This document shows, piece after piece, positions 1-9,817 of a stretch of DNA of 56,650 bases (position 1 is the first letter of the stretch; every line of letters starts with the position of its first letter). The stretch is from Jejuia pallidilutea (GTDB lineage: Bacteria > Bacteroidota > Bacteroidia > Flavobacteriales > Flavobacteriaceae). A program made the position numbers and the translations under genes. The notes under the pieces are model-generated. The model searched no databases, had not been told where the DNA came from, and worked only from the letters and a program-made list of their open reading frames with translations. Where the stretch lies: contig NZ_PVEO01000013.1 in the NCBI RefSeq assembly GCF_002973595.1, forward strand, positions 1 to 56,650, in the 5' to 3' direction.

Positions 1-3000
1 GGGAACACTGATTCCTGTAACGCGACTGTGACCGTTGAGGACAACGTTAGCCCTAACGCCATATGCCAGAACATTACGGTACAGCTTGATGCCGCCGGTA
101 ATGCGTCCATCACCGCTGCTCAGGTTGACAACGGCTCTAACGACAATTGTGGTATTGCATCTATTACAGCATCTCAATTATCTTTTAATTGTTCTAATGT
201 TGGAGACAATACAGTAACACTTACGGTTACCGATGTAAACGGAAACTCTTCTACATGTGATGCAATTGTTACAGTTGAAAATAATATTAGTCCAACAATT
301 ACATGTCCTGCTGATGTAATAGCTGTTACATCTGATGATGGAACAGGTAACTGTTCAACAACTGTAGCTTTAGGACTTCCAACTGCAACAGATAACTGTT
401 CTATAAATTCTGTACTAGCTCAAGTTAATGGTACAACTATTGACCCTATAACTTATGAATTTAACTTAGGAGTTACTACTGTGACTTGGATAGTTACTGA
501 TCCTTCAAACAACTCAGCTTCATGTACGCAAACCGTGACGGTAACAGATGACGAGAACCCTACCATTACCTGTCCTGCTGATGTGTCCGTTACAGCTGAT
601 ACCGATAGCTGTGAAACACTCGCCGCAAGCGTAACACTGGGCACTCCTGTTACAAACGACAATTGTTCCGTAGCATCAGTAACGAACGATGCCCCCAGTA
701 CATTCCCGCTTGGGGACACCACAGTAACATGGACCGTTACCGATGGCTCCGGAAATACCGCTACCTGTACACAGACCGTGACCGTGACCGACGACCAAGA
801 CCCCATTATTACAGAATGTCCAGCGCCCATATCCATTACTGCAGATGCAGATATCTGTGCCACAGATGCTACTAACGTAACTTTGGGAACTCCTGTATTT
901 ACCGATAACTGTTCCGCTGGGGCTACCATAACCAACGATGCCCCTGCCTCGTTCCCTATTGGTGATACCACAGTGACCTGGACCATTACAGATGGCTCTG
1001 GAAATACCGTAACATGTACACAAATTGTTACCGTAACCGACGACCAGGACCCCGTTATTACGGAATGTCCAGCAGATGTCGCCGTTACCGCTGATACCGG
1101 TGTATGTTCAACCGATGCCTCTAACGTAACCCTGGGCGCTCCCGTATTCAACGACAACTGTTCGGGCGCTATTGCCTCTAACGATGCACCTAGCACATTC
1201 CCGCTTGGGGACACTATTGTTACCTGGACGGTAACCGATGCGGCCGGCAACACAACTACCTGTACGCAAACCGTAACGGTAACAGACGATGAAGACCCTG
1301 TTATTACTACTTGTCCTGCTGATGCTACTGCCAATACCTCTGATGACGGTACTGGAAACTGTACCACAACTGTTGCCCTAGGTACTCCTGTATCTAACGA
1401 TAACTGTTCAGTAGCTACTACTGAGGCACAAGTAAATGGTACTACCATTGACCCTATAACTTTTGAATTTGGTTTAGGGGATACTACCGTAACCTGGTTA
1501 ATTACCGACGGTTCTGGAAATACAACTACCTGTACACAAACCGTTACCGTTACCGACGATGAGAATCCTACAATTACCTGTCCCGCTAACATAAACGTTA
1601 ATATTGACGCTGCTGCTTGTGATGTTTCTACCGTAAATTTGGGTACACCTATCACAGACGATAACTGTTCCGTGGCCTCTGTAACCAACGATGCGCCTAG
1701 TACATATCCGTTAGGAGATACTATTGTTACCTGGACGGTAACCGATGGCTCTGGAAATACAGCTACCTGTACACAAACCGTTACCGTTATTGACAATGTA
1801 GACCCTACTATTAGCTGTCCTGCCGATATATCGATATCCGCCGATGCAGGGCTTTGTTCCGCTTCTGGTGTAAACTTGGGCACACCTACAACATCCGATT
1901 GTGTGGTGTCTACCGTAACTAACGATGCGCCTAGTACATTTCCGCTTGGGGATACTATTGTTACCTGGACGGTAACTGATAGCTCTGGAAACTCAGCTTC
2001 ATGTACGCAAACCGTGACGGTAACTGATGACGAGAACCCTACCATTACCTGTCCTGCTGATGTGTCCGTTACAGCTGATACCGATAGCTGTGAAACACTC
2101 GCTGAAAGCGTAACACTGGGGACTCCTGTTACAAACGACAACTGTTCCGTAGCATCAGTAACGAACGATGCCCCCAGTACATTCCCGCTTGGGGACACCA
2201 CAGTAACATGGACCGTTACCGATGGCTCCGGAAATACCGCTACCTGTACACAGACCGTGACCGTGACCGACGACCAAGACCCCGTTATTACAGAATGTCC
2301 AGCGCCCATATCCATTACTGCAGATGCAGATATCTGTGCCACAGATGCTACTAACGTAACTTTGGGAACTCCTGTATTTACCGATAACTGTTCCGCTGGG
2401 GCTACCATAACCAACGATGCCCCTGCCTCGTTCCCTATTGGTGATACCACAGTGACCTGGACCATTACAGATGGCTCTGGAAATACCGTAACATGTACAC
2501 AAATTGTTACCGTAACCGACGACCAGGACCCCGTTATTACGGAATGTCCAGCAGATGTCGCCGTTACCGCTGATACCGGTGTATGTTCAACCGATGCCTC
2601 TAACGTAACCCTGGGCGCTCCCGTATTCAACGACAACTGTTCGGGCGCTATTGCCTCTAACGATGCACCTAGCACATTCCCGCTTGGGGACACTATTATT
2701 ACCTGGACGGTAACCGATACGGCCGGCAACACAACTACCTGTACGCAAACCGTAACGGTAACAGACGATGAAGCCCCTACTATTATCTGTCCTGATGACA
2801 TTACAGTTAATGCAGATGCAGGATTATGTTCTGCTTCAAATGTAGATCTTGGCGTACCTGTAGCAAACGATAATTGTGGTGTTGCAACTGTTCTAAATAA
2901 TGCTTTAGAACCTTTCGCTCTAGGACAAACTATAGTAACATGGACCGTAACTGATAATTCTGGAAACACTGCAACTTGCGAACAAATAGTTACAGTAGTG

Positions 3001-4572
3001 GATGGAGAATTACCTGAACTTACTTGCCCACCTGCTGTTACAGTAAATGTTGATGCTGGTAGCTGTGAAGCTACTAATGTAGATTTAGGCGATTTAGATG
3101 TACAAGATTGTACAGATGTAATCATTACTAACAACGCTCCGTCTACTTATCCTTTAGGAGACACTACTGTTACATGGACAGTAACTGATCTTGCTGGTAA
3201 TTCTGAAATATGTGACCAGATAGTAACTGTTATAGACAACATTCCGCCAACTTTTGTTGAGGCGCTTCCAACAGATATTACTGTTGAGTGCGATAATGTT
3301 CCTACTGAAGAAACATTAACAGCTACAGATAATTGTGGTGATGCTGTAGTAACCTTTGAAGAAGTTAGAATAGATGGTTCTTGTGTTTCTAACTATATTT
3401 TAGAACGTACTTGGACAGCTACTGATGAAGCTGGTTCTACAACCGTTCATACTCAAACTATAACTGTTCAGGATACAACACCCCCTGTGTTTGTAGAAAG
3501 ATTACCAGACGATGTTACTGTAGAATGTGATGCAATACCAACACCTGAAACTATTACAGCTACAGACAACTGTAACACCGCTACTGTAACTACCCAAGAT
3601 GTAATTATTGATGGCCCATGTGTTGGAACATATACAATAGAACGTACTTATACTGCAACTGATGAATGTAACCTATCTATAGCTTACACTCAAACCATTA
3701 ATGTAGTTGATACTACAGCACCAACTCCCGTAGAAGCTATTGAGGAAAATATTACAGTAAGCTGTACAGACATTCCTGAAGCACCAGAAGTTGAGTTTCA
3801 AGATAACTGTTCTAGTGACATTGTAGTAGTGTTTAACGAAGTTAACGGATTTGATGATACTGTTTATGAAGATTATCAAATTGTAAGAACTTGGACTGTT
3901 AGAGATGCTTGTAATAATGAAGCTACTTACACACAAACGTTAAATGTAATGTTAGACGAAATTATTACTCAAGTTAATGGTCCTGATAGATGTTATGATG
4001 ATGGTATAATAGACTTAGACGAATTCCTAACTTCTGAAAATAAAGAAGGTACTTGGGAAATGTTAGAAGGCGACCCTGTAGCAGAATTGAATGGTAACTT
4101 ATTCAACCCAACTACTTTAGAGCCAACTGTTGATTTCTTACCAAATAATGGTGATTCTATTGACTATATTTTTAGATATACAGGCCTTGATAATGGTTGT
4201 ATTAACATAACAGAAGTAACAATAAGAATAAATCCAGATTGTGTGGTTTTACCATGTGGCGACTCAGATATTGAAATCTCTAAAGCACTTACACCTAATG
4301 GTGATGGTTTTAATGACACGTTTGATATTATGGGTATAGATTTATGTGGATTTACAGCTAATGTTAAAATTTTCAACCGTTGGGGAGCATTGGTATATGA
4401 ATCTGATAATTACACTTTAGGTGAAGGTCAAGGATCATGGCAAGGAAACTCACATAAATCATCAGTAGGATCTGCTGGAAAAGTACCTAATGGCACCTAC
4501 TACTATATTATAAACTTAGAAAATAGTGGATTACCACCTTATACTGGCCCTATCTACATTGGAACCAAATAA
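1..4572 (+). CDS. HYR-repeat adhesin with type B T9SS sorting domain (5' partial)
   Basis: The reading frame is open from base 1, so the true start lies outside the window; the GTG at 28 is only the first internal start codon. The visible 1,520 or so residues are a chain of HYR (hyalin-like) modules of about 80 residues, each with an ITCP segment, a DNC motif, a PLGDTTVTWTVTD core and a CTQTVTV strand with paired cysteines. Three looser repeats with VECD and DNC motifs follow from about base 3250. The last 100 residues contain LTPNGDGFNDTF and IFNRWGALVYES, the gliding-motility-associated C-terminal (type B T9SS) sorting domain. The protein should be exported by T9SS and surface-attached, probably as a SprB-like adhesin; this role is inferred. 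The sprF-type gene starts 10 bp downstream. The central repeats are visibly GC-richer than the 3' part and include a near-identical duplication. Confidence 0.9.
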   Translation, partial: GNTDSCNATVTVEDNVSPNAICQNITVQLDAAGNASITAAQVDNGSNDNCGIASITASQLSFNCSNVGDNTVTLTVTDVNGNSSTCDAIVTVENNISPTITCPADVIAVTSDDGTGNCSTTVALGLPTATDNCSINSVLAQVNGTTIDPITYEFNLGVTTVTWIVTDPSNNSASCTQTVTVTDDENPTITCPADVSVTADTDSCETLAASVTLGTPVTNDNCSVASVTNDAPSTFPLGDTTVTWTVTDGSGNTATCTQTVTVTDDQDPIITECPAPISITADADICATDATNVTLGTPVFTDNCSAGATITNDAPASFPIGDTTVTWTITDGSGNTVTCTQIVTVTDDQDPVITECPADVAVTADTGVCSTDASNVTLGAPVFNDNCSGAIASNDAPSTFPLGDTIVTWTVTDAAGNTTTCTQTVTVTDDEDPVITTCPADATANTSDDGTGNCTTTVALGTPVSNDNCSVATTEAQVNGTTIDPITFEFGLGDTTVTWLITDGSGNTTTCTQTVTVTDDENPTITCPANINVNIDAAACDVSTVNLGTPITDDNCSVASVTNDAPSTYPLGDTIVTWTVTDGSGNTATCTQTVTVIDNVDPTISCPADISISADAGLCSASGVNLGTPTTSDCVVSTVTNDAPSTFPLGDTIVTWTVTDSSGNSASCTQTVTVTDDENPTITCPADVSVTADTDSCETLAESVTLGTPVTNDNCSVASVTNDAPSTFPLGDTTVTWTVTDGSGNTATCTQTVTVTDDQDPVITECPAPISITADADICATDATNVTLGTPVFTDNCSAGATITNDAPASFPIGDTTVTWTITDGSGNTVTCTQIVTVTDDQDPVITECPADVAVTADTGVCSTDASNVTLGAPVFNDNCSGAIASNDAPSTFPLGDTIITWTVTDTAGNTTTCTQTVTVTDDEAPTIICPDDITVNADAGLCSASNVDLGVPVANDNCGVATVLNNALEPFALGQTIVTWTVTDNSGNTATCEQIVTVVDGELPELTCPPAVTVNVDAGSCEATNVDLGDLDVQDCTDVIITNNAPSTYPLGDTTVTWTVTDLAGNSEICDQIVTVIDNIPPTFVEALPTDITVECDNVPTEETLTATDNCGDAVVTFEEVRIDGSCVSNYILERTWTATDEAGSTTVHTQTITVQDTTPPVFVERLPDDVTVECDAIPTPETITATDNCNTATVTTQDVIIDGPCVGTYTIERTYTATDECNLSIAYTQTINVVDTTAPTPVEAIEENITVSCTDIPEAPEVEFQDNCSSDIVVVFNEVNGFDDTVYEDYQIVRTWTVRDACNNEATYTQTLNVMLDEIITQVNGPDRCYDDGIIDLDEFLTSENKEGTWEMLEGDPVAELNGNLFNPTTLEPTVDFLPNNGDSIDYIFRYTGLDNGCINITEVTIRINPDCVVLPCGDSDIEISKALTPNGDGFNDTFDIMGIDLCGFTANVKIFNRWGALVYESDNYTLGEGQGSWQGNSHKSSVGSAGKVPNGTYYYIINLENSGLPPYTGPIYIGTK
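511..1294 (+). repeat. Internal duplication in the adhesin gene, copy 1
   Basis: This 784-bp block recurs 1,479 bp downstream. By eye I count about eight differences, for example cgccgcaagc against cgctgaaagc near base 630. It covers roughly three HYR modules in frame, so unequal exchange would change module number without breaking the gene. Confidence 0.9.
1990..2773 (+). repeat. Internal duplication in the adhesin gene, copy 2
   Basis: This is the second copy of the block at 511-1294, about 99 percent identical. The match starts at aactcagctt and ends at gacgatgaag; outside those limits the HYR modules diverge strongly. Between the copies lie diverged HYR modules, so it is a recent segmental copy rather than uniform repeat homogeneity. 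Confidence 0.9.
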
Positions 4573-4582
4573 AACGTAACCT

Positions 4583-5503
4583 ATGAAATTTATTAAACAT
4601 TACATAATTGCTTTTGCGTTATTTAGTTGTACAGTTGGAGTAGCACAACAGCTTCCACAATTTACACAGTACATGTATAACACAATTTCTATAAATCCAG
4701 CTTATGCTGGAAGTAGAGAAGCTTTAAGCATTGTTGGATTACACAGAAGCCAATGGGTTGGTTTTGATGGTGGACCAATAACACAAACACTATCTATACA
4801 TTCCCCATTAAGAAATGATAGAATAGGTTTAGGGTTATCTTTTATTGAGGATGATTTAGGCCCTGAAAATTTCACCTATTTGTACGGAGATTTCTCTTAT
4901 ACTATTCCTACTGGTGCTACTGGAAAATTGGCTTTTGGACTTAAAGCAGGCTTTACCAGTTATAGTTTAGATCCAGATTTTAGAAATTCACAGAGTTTTG
5001 ATCCCTCAATTAGAGGAATTCAAGATAGATGGACACCAAATATTGGGTTAGGTTTATTTTATCATACCAATAGATTTTATATTGGAGCCTCTGCCCCTAG
5101 AGTACTAAATACTGATAGAAATACCGACGAAGGTTTTGAAGCCCTAGAACGATTAAGTTATTATGCTATTGCGGGTGTTGTACTAGATATTAGTGACTCT
5201 GTTAAGTTTAAGCCTTCAACATTAATGAAAGCAACCAATGGAGCACCATTATCATTCGATTTTACAGCAAACTTTCTTTTTAACGAAAAATTCTGGCTAG
5301 GTGCATCTTACAGATTAAACCAAGATACAGGAGCATTTGGTGGTTTTGCCGATATTCAATTATCTAGACAATTACGCGTTGGGTATTCATACGAAAAACC
5401 AATTTCAGACATTAGAGCTTATACCAGTGGTACCCACGAGGTATTATTAATTTATGAATTTAAATTCCTAAGCTCTAAACTAAAATCTCCAAGATATTTC
5501 TAA
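4583..5503 (+). CDS. PorP/SprF family type IX secretion system membrane protein
   Basis: A 306-residue outer-membrane beta-barrel protein of the PorP/SprF family. It has an N-terminal signal peptide ending near AQQ and the family's opening signature QFTQYMYNTISINPAYAGSR, followed by alternating amphipathic strands and a C-terminal strand rich in aromatic residues. Members work with a cognate large type B sorting-domain protein, as SprF does for SprB, and are needed for its secretion or surface anchoring. The ATG is 10 bp after the adhesin stop, so the two are probably cotranscribed and this is the partner of that adhesin. Family assignment is firm; the specific partner is inferred from position. 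Confidence 0.92.
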   Translation: MKFIKHYIIAFALFSCTVGVAQQLPQFTQYMYNTISINPAYAGSREALSIVGLHRSQWVGFDGGPITQTLSIHSPLRNDRIGLGLSFIEDDLGPENFTYLYGDFSYTIPTGATGKLAFGLKAGFTSYSLDPDFRNSQSFDPSIRGIQDRWTPNIGLGLFYHTNRFYIGASAPRVLNTDRNTDEGFEALERLSYYAIAGVVLDISDSVKFKPSTLMKATNGAPLSFDFTANFLFNEKFWLGASYRLNQDTGAFGGFADIQLSRQLRVGYSYEKPISDIRAYTSGTHEVLLIYEFKFLSSKLKSPRYF

Positions 5504-5522
5504 TAAACTGCAAGAAATCATT

Positions 5523-7445
5523 ATGAAATCAAAAACTTACATATTAGTTTGTATTGCATTAGTAATGATGTCTGCAGTATTTGCCCAACCAGGTAAGCAA
5601 AAAAGAGCAGACACATTATTTAATAAATTTTCTTTTGTTAAAGCTGCAGAAGTATATAAAGATCTTATTAAAAATAATTATAATAAAGACTACGCTACAA
5701 GACAATTAGCCGATTGTTATGCTTACTTAAGAAATCCCTCTGCCGCTGCCAGATATTATAAGCGTGTGGTAGAACAAAAAGATGTACCTATTGAGTATTA
5801 CTACAGTTATGCACAAGCTTTACGAGGTATAAAGAAATATAAAGAATCTAGAGAATGGATGCAACGTTTTAAAGATTCTGGTGGTGTTACCAATACCGAT
5901 AGCTTTGAAAAAGACCAGCTTTTTATGGCCCATGTATTCAGTTCTAAGAAACAATATTTTTTAAAACGAACACGTATTAATTCAAAATTTAGTGATTTTG
6001 GAGCCATAGAACATAATGGTAAAATATATTTTGCATCATCTAGAGACGAAGGCGTTTCTGTAAAACGCGTTTATGGATGGAACGAGCAGCCTTTTTTAGA
6101 TGTTTATGTAACTGAAAAGGATAGCAAAAAAAGAGTAGATCATACCCATAAGCTTAAAGGTGATGTAAACTCCATATACCACGATGGTCCTGTAGTAATT
6201 TCTAATGATGGGAAAACAATGTATTTTTCAAGAAATGCTGCTAATAAATATGGTAAGGAAAATGATAAAAGAGGAATTAGCAACATAAACATTTACAAGG
6301 CAACCCTTAAAGATAGCCTTTGGACAGATGTTGAAAAACTTTCAATTAATAGCAATGAATATTCTGTACAGCACCCTGCATTAAATAAAGACAATACTCG
6401 TTTGTATTTCTCTTCAGATATGCCTGGTGGCTACGGAGGTTCAGATATTTATTATGTAGATATTAATCCTGATGGTACTTATGGCGCACCAATAAACCTA
6501 GGAAATGTTGTAAACACTAAAGATTCTGAAGGTACACCTTTTATAAATAATGAAGGGATTCTATTCTTCTCTTCTGATGGGCATTTAGGTTTAGGATTAT
6601 TAGATATTTTTGGAACGGTAACTGATGAAACCGGAACTATAACAGATGTTGTTAACCTTGGAGTTCCTGTAAATTCTGAAAAAGATGATTTTTCATTCAC
6701 AATGAATACCGACGGATTATCGGGTTACTTCTCTTCAAACAGAAGAGGTGGTAGAGGTGATGATGATATTTACGAATATTACCGCAAACCTCTTCTTAAT
6801 GTTCGCGGACAAGTTGTTGATGCTATAAACACCAAACCTATTCCAAATTCTGAAATAAATCTATTTGATGCCGATGGCAATAAAATAGCTTACATGGTTA
6901 CAGATAAAGATGGGTACTACAATATAAATATTGATAGAAACAAAGATTATAAAATAGTAGCGAGCTTAGATAAGTATATAGATGATTACAGAGAATTTAC
7001 CTCAAAAAATATATCTAGTATAGAGTCTGTTATTGTAGCAAACTTAATTTTAAACCCTGTTCAAAATGTAGAAATATTAGCAGATTTATCATTAAATACA
7101 ATTTATTTCGATTTTGATAAACATAATATTCGAGAGGATGCTAAGAAAGAACTAGATAAAATAATTAACTTAATGAACAACGATTATCCGGAAATGATAA
7201 TTAGAATAGAATCGCATACCGATTCTAGGGGTTCATTAACTTACAATGACAAATTATCTATAGACCGTGCTAACGCTACCTACGAATATTTAATTTCCAA
7301 TGGTATAGATCCTAGCCGAATTACAGAACATAAAGGCTTTGGAGAGAGACGACTTACCAATGGTTGTGAAGATGGAGCAAAATGTGAAGATGAAGAGCAT
7401 CAACTAAACCGTAGAACACAATTTATAGTTGTACAAATGGAATAA
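5523..7445 (+). CDS. PorE-like OmpA family protein (TPR, PD40, regulatory-like domain, OmpA), copy 1
   Basis: A 640-residue envelope protein. After a signal peptide (cleavage near FAQ) come TPR-like helices at about 25-130, PD40/WD40-like beta-propeller strands at about 155-410 (FASSRDEG, YFSSDMPGG, FFSSDGHLG), a carboxypeptidase-regulatory-like beta domain at about 425-510, and a C-terminal OmpA peptidoglycan-binding domain with FDFDKHNIR and SHTDSRGS. This order matches PorE of the T9SS, which ties the outer-membrane machinery to peptidoglycan. It lies 19 bp after sprF/porP in the adhesin operon. The next gene is a same-length paralogue. The architecture is clear; a role in T9SS or adhesin anchoring is inferred from family and position. 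Confidence 0.88.
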   Translation: MKSKTYILVCIALVMMSAVFAQPGKQKRADTLFNKFSFVKAAEVYKDLIKNNYNKDYATRQLADCYAYLRNPSAAARYYKRVVEQKDVPIEYYYSYAQALRGIKKYKESREWMQRFKDSGGVTNTDSFEKDQLFMAHVFSSKKQYFLKRTRINSKFSDFGAIEHNGKIYFASSRDEGVSVKRVYGWNEQPFLDVYVTEKDSKKRVDHTHKLKGDVNSIYHDGPVVISNDGKTMYFSRNAANKYGKENDKRGISNINIYKATLKDSLWTDVEKLSINSNEYSVQHPALNKDNTRLYFSSDMPGGYGGSDIYYVDINPDGTYGAPINLGNVVNTKDSEGTPFINNEGILFFSSDGHLGLGLLDIFGTVTDETGTITDVVNLGVPVNSEKDDFSFTMNTDGLSGYFSSNRRGGRGDDDIYEYYRKPLLNVRGQVVDAINTKPIPNSEINLFDADGNKIAYMVTDKDGYYNINIDRNKDYKIVASLDKYIDDYREFTSKNISSIESVIVANLILNPVQNVEILADLSLNTIYFDFDKHNIREDAKKELDKIINLMNNDYPEMIIRIESHTDSRGSLTYNDKLSIDRANATYEYLISNGIDPSRITEHKGFGERRLTNGCEDGAKCEDEEHQLNRRTQFIVVQME

Positions 7446-7504
7446 AACGCAAATTAACCACTTGTGTCATCAAAAATATGTTGTTTTATTAAAAACAAGA
7501 CCCC

Positions 7505-9427
7505 ATGAAACAAAAAAACTACTTGTTATTATATGCCCTTAGCGTATTAAGCTTTAGTACTTTTGCACAACAAGGCTTACAAAAAAGAGCAGACAGTCTT
7601 TTTCATAAATTTGCCTTTGTAGACGCTTCTAAAGCCTATAAAAAACTAATAGAAAAAGATTATAATACAGATTATGCCACTAGACAATTAGGAGATTGCT
7701 ATGCTTACATGCGTAATCCTGAAAAAGCAGCTGTATACTACAAAAACGCTGTGGCACAAGATAACGTCCCTATTGAATATTATTACAAATACGCACAAGC
7801 CTTAAGAGGTATAGAAGATTACAAAGCATCTAGAGTTTGGTTAAAAAAGTTTAACGATGCAGGTGGTGTTATAAATGAAAATAAAATAACCAAAGATCCA
7901 GACTTTATAAATGCTATTTTTAATGCAAAACATCAGTACTTTCTAAAAGACGTAAAAATAAATTCAGAATTAAGCGATTTTGGCGCATTTGAACAAGATG
8001 GCAAACTATACTTCGCTTCATCTGCAGATAAGGGCGTATCTACTAAACACATATACGCTTGGAACGAACAGCCTTTTTTGGATGTTTATGTTACAGAAAA
8101 AAATGCTGACACCATCGTTCATCACCTATCAAAATTAAAAGGCGATGTAAACTCGGTATATCATGATGGCCCTGTTACCATTACCAAAGATGGAAAAACC
8201 ATGTACTTTTCAAGAAACAATTACGACGATAAAAAACTAGGAAAAGATAGAAATGGTATAAGCAACCTAAAAATATACAAAGCTTCTTTGGTTGATGGAG
8301 AATGGACAAATATTAAAGAATTACCATTTAATGATGATAACTATTCTGTTGGTCATCCTACCTTAAATAAAGACGAAACAAAATTATATTTTGCTTCAGA
8401 TATGCCTGGAGGCCTAGGTGGATCAGACATTTATTATGTAGACATTAATAAAAATAATGGTTACGGCATACCACAAAATGCTGGAAATATCATTAATACA
8501 AAAAGAAACGAACTGTTTCCGTTTATTAATACAGAAGATATTTTATTTTTCTCCTCAGACGGCCATTTAGGACTTGGGCTTTTAGATATTTTTGCAACTG
8601 TTTACGATGAGGAAGGTAAACTAACAGATGTTGTAAACTTAGGAATACCAGTAAACTCTAATAAAGATGATTTTTCATTTTTTATGAATACCGATGGTAT
8701 TACAGGCTATTTTGCATCAAATAGAGATGGAGGTGTTGGTGATGACGATATTTATGCATACAATAGAATTCCTCGTTTAAAGCTTGAAGGTACTGTTAAA
8801 GATATTATTAATAACACCCCTGTAGAAAATGCCATTGTAACATTGTTGGATACAGATGGAAATAAAATAGCCTATGTTGAAACCGACAAAAATGGTGAAT
8901 ACGATATTAATATTGATAGAGATACCGACTATTTAGTAACTGCAAATAAAGATGGTTATCCACAGTATGAAACATCTGTTACAACAAAAGGGCTAGACGA
9001 TACTATTAAATCAATAACCGCCAACTTTGAAATTAGTCCAACACAAAAACAAGAAGAAATTATTATAGACAATCTCGGTCCTATTTACTTTAATTTTGAT
9101 AGTGCAAAAATAAGAAAAGACGACTCAGATGAATTAGCCCGAATTGTAAACTTAATGGTAAACAAATATCCTGAAATGACCATTACTATACAGTCGCACA
9201 CAGATTCTAGAGGGCCATCGGCATATAATGATATTTTATCTTCAAAAAGAGCGCGCTCAACCTATAATTATTTAATATCTAAAGGAGTAGATCCTTCAAG
9301 AATAATAGAATATAAGGGCTTTGGAGAAAGCAAGTTGGTAAACGATTGCGATGGTACAACACCTTGTTCCGAGGCACAGCACCAACTTAATAGACGTACA
9401 AATTTTATAGTTATTAAAGTAAAATAA
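7505..9427 (+). CDS. PorE-like OmpA family protein, copy 2
   Basis: A 640-residue paralogue of the preceding gene, with the same domain order: signal peptide ending FAQ, TPR region, PD40 repeats (YFASDMPGGLGGSDIYY), regulatory-like beta domain near 430-510, and a C-terminal OmpA domain (FNFDSAKIR, SHTDSRGPSAYND). Conservation is high in the propeller and OmpA parts and lower in the linker around 490-530. It lies 59 bp downstream of copy 1 and is followed by a terminator-like hairpin, so it is probably the last gene of the operon. Having two tandem copies suggests different partners or expression states, but nothing in the sequence decides this. Confidence 0.87.
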   Translation: MKQKNYLLLYALSVLSFSTFAQQGLQKRADSLFHKFAFVDASKAYKKLIEKDYNTDYATRQLGDCYAYMRNPEKAAVYYKNAVAQDNVPIEYYYKYAQALRGIEDYKASRVWLKKFNDAGGVINENKITKDPDFINAIFNAKHQYFLKDVKINSELSDFGAFEQDGKLYFASSADKGVSTKHIYAWNEQPFLDVYVTEKNADTIVHHLSKLKGDVNSVYHDGPVTITKDGKTMYFSRNNYDDKKLGKDRNGISNLKIYKASLVDGEWTNIKELPFNDDNYSVGHPTLNKDETKLYFASDMPGGLGGSDIYYVDINKNNGYGIPQNAGNIINTKRNELFPFINTEDILFFSSDGHLGLGLLDIFATVYDEEGKLTDVVNLGIPVNSNKDDFSFFMNTDGITGYFASNRDGGVGDDDIYAYNRIPRLKLEGTVKDIINNTPVENAIVTLLDTDGNKIAYVETDKNGEYDINIDRDTDYLVTANKDGYPQYETSVTTKGLDDTIKSITANFEISPTQKQEEIIIDNLGPIYFNFDSAKIRKDDSDELARIVNLMVNKYPEMTITIQSHTDSRGPSAYNDILSSKRARSTYNYLISKGVDPSRIIEYKGFGESKLVNDCDGTTPCSEAQHQLNRRTNFIVIKVK

Positions 9428-9451
9428 TTTAAGCTTAGTATATAATATTCG

Positions 9452-9487
9452 CACCACCAAGATTTAAGTTTTGGTAGTGTTTTTTTT
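9452..9487 (+). terminator. Rho-independent terminator of the adhesin operon
   Basis: caccaccaa (9452-9460) pairs with ttggtagtg (9471-9479) with one C.A mismatch, followed by eight T residues. It begins 25 bp after the stop of the second OmpA gene. Confidence 0.75.
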
Positions 9488-9817
9488 ATCTTTATTTCAA
9501 CTAGATAATTAAATATGTGAAGCATAAAAATCCTTCCAATTCCGGAAGGGTCTAATCCAAAAGCTAAATTTAATAATAACAAAGTTATACTATACAACCT
9601 GCTAATTAACTTATTAATTAAAAGGTTATGGGGTTTAATACTTTATAAGTTAAAAATATAGTTAAAGCTGCATTATTAATTTGTTTACTAAACTTATAAT
9701 AAGCGTTTAAATATTTTAAGGGTGAGATATCATAAACGTTTGAAATAAATTAGGACGCATTTTATTTCAATAAATACACCTATTTAAATTATGTATGATA
9801 AAGAATATTTTTATAAT
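9488..9817. other. Intergenic, no gene seen
   Basis: This is very AT-rich. It contains a small hairpin, ccttcc/ggaagg at 9532-9549. I see no convincing coding region. It separates the adhesin operon from an opposite-strand gene, so both transcripts end here. Confidence 0.6.

Noticed and set aside
676-2502. Two identical 115-codon antisense frames (676-1023 and 2155-2502)
   Set aside because: They are only the reverse reading of the 784-bp duplication.
511-2773. An insertion sequence as the cause of the internal duplication
   Set aside because: Both copies are in frame HYR-coding DNA with no transposase or terminal repeats.
453-3134. An 893-codon open frame on the minus strand inside the adhesin gene
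   Set aside because: It is the antisense of HYR repeats rich in Thr/Val codons, which rarely give stops in reverse; it has low-complexity composition, no recognisable domain, and the plus strand clearly codes.
9532-9549. ccttcc/ggaagg hairpin as a terminator
   Set aside because: The stem is six bases with no T-run, and a better terminator lies upstream.
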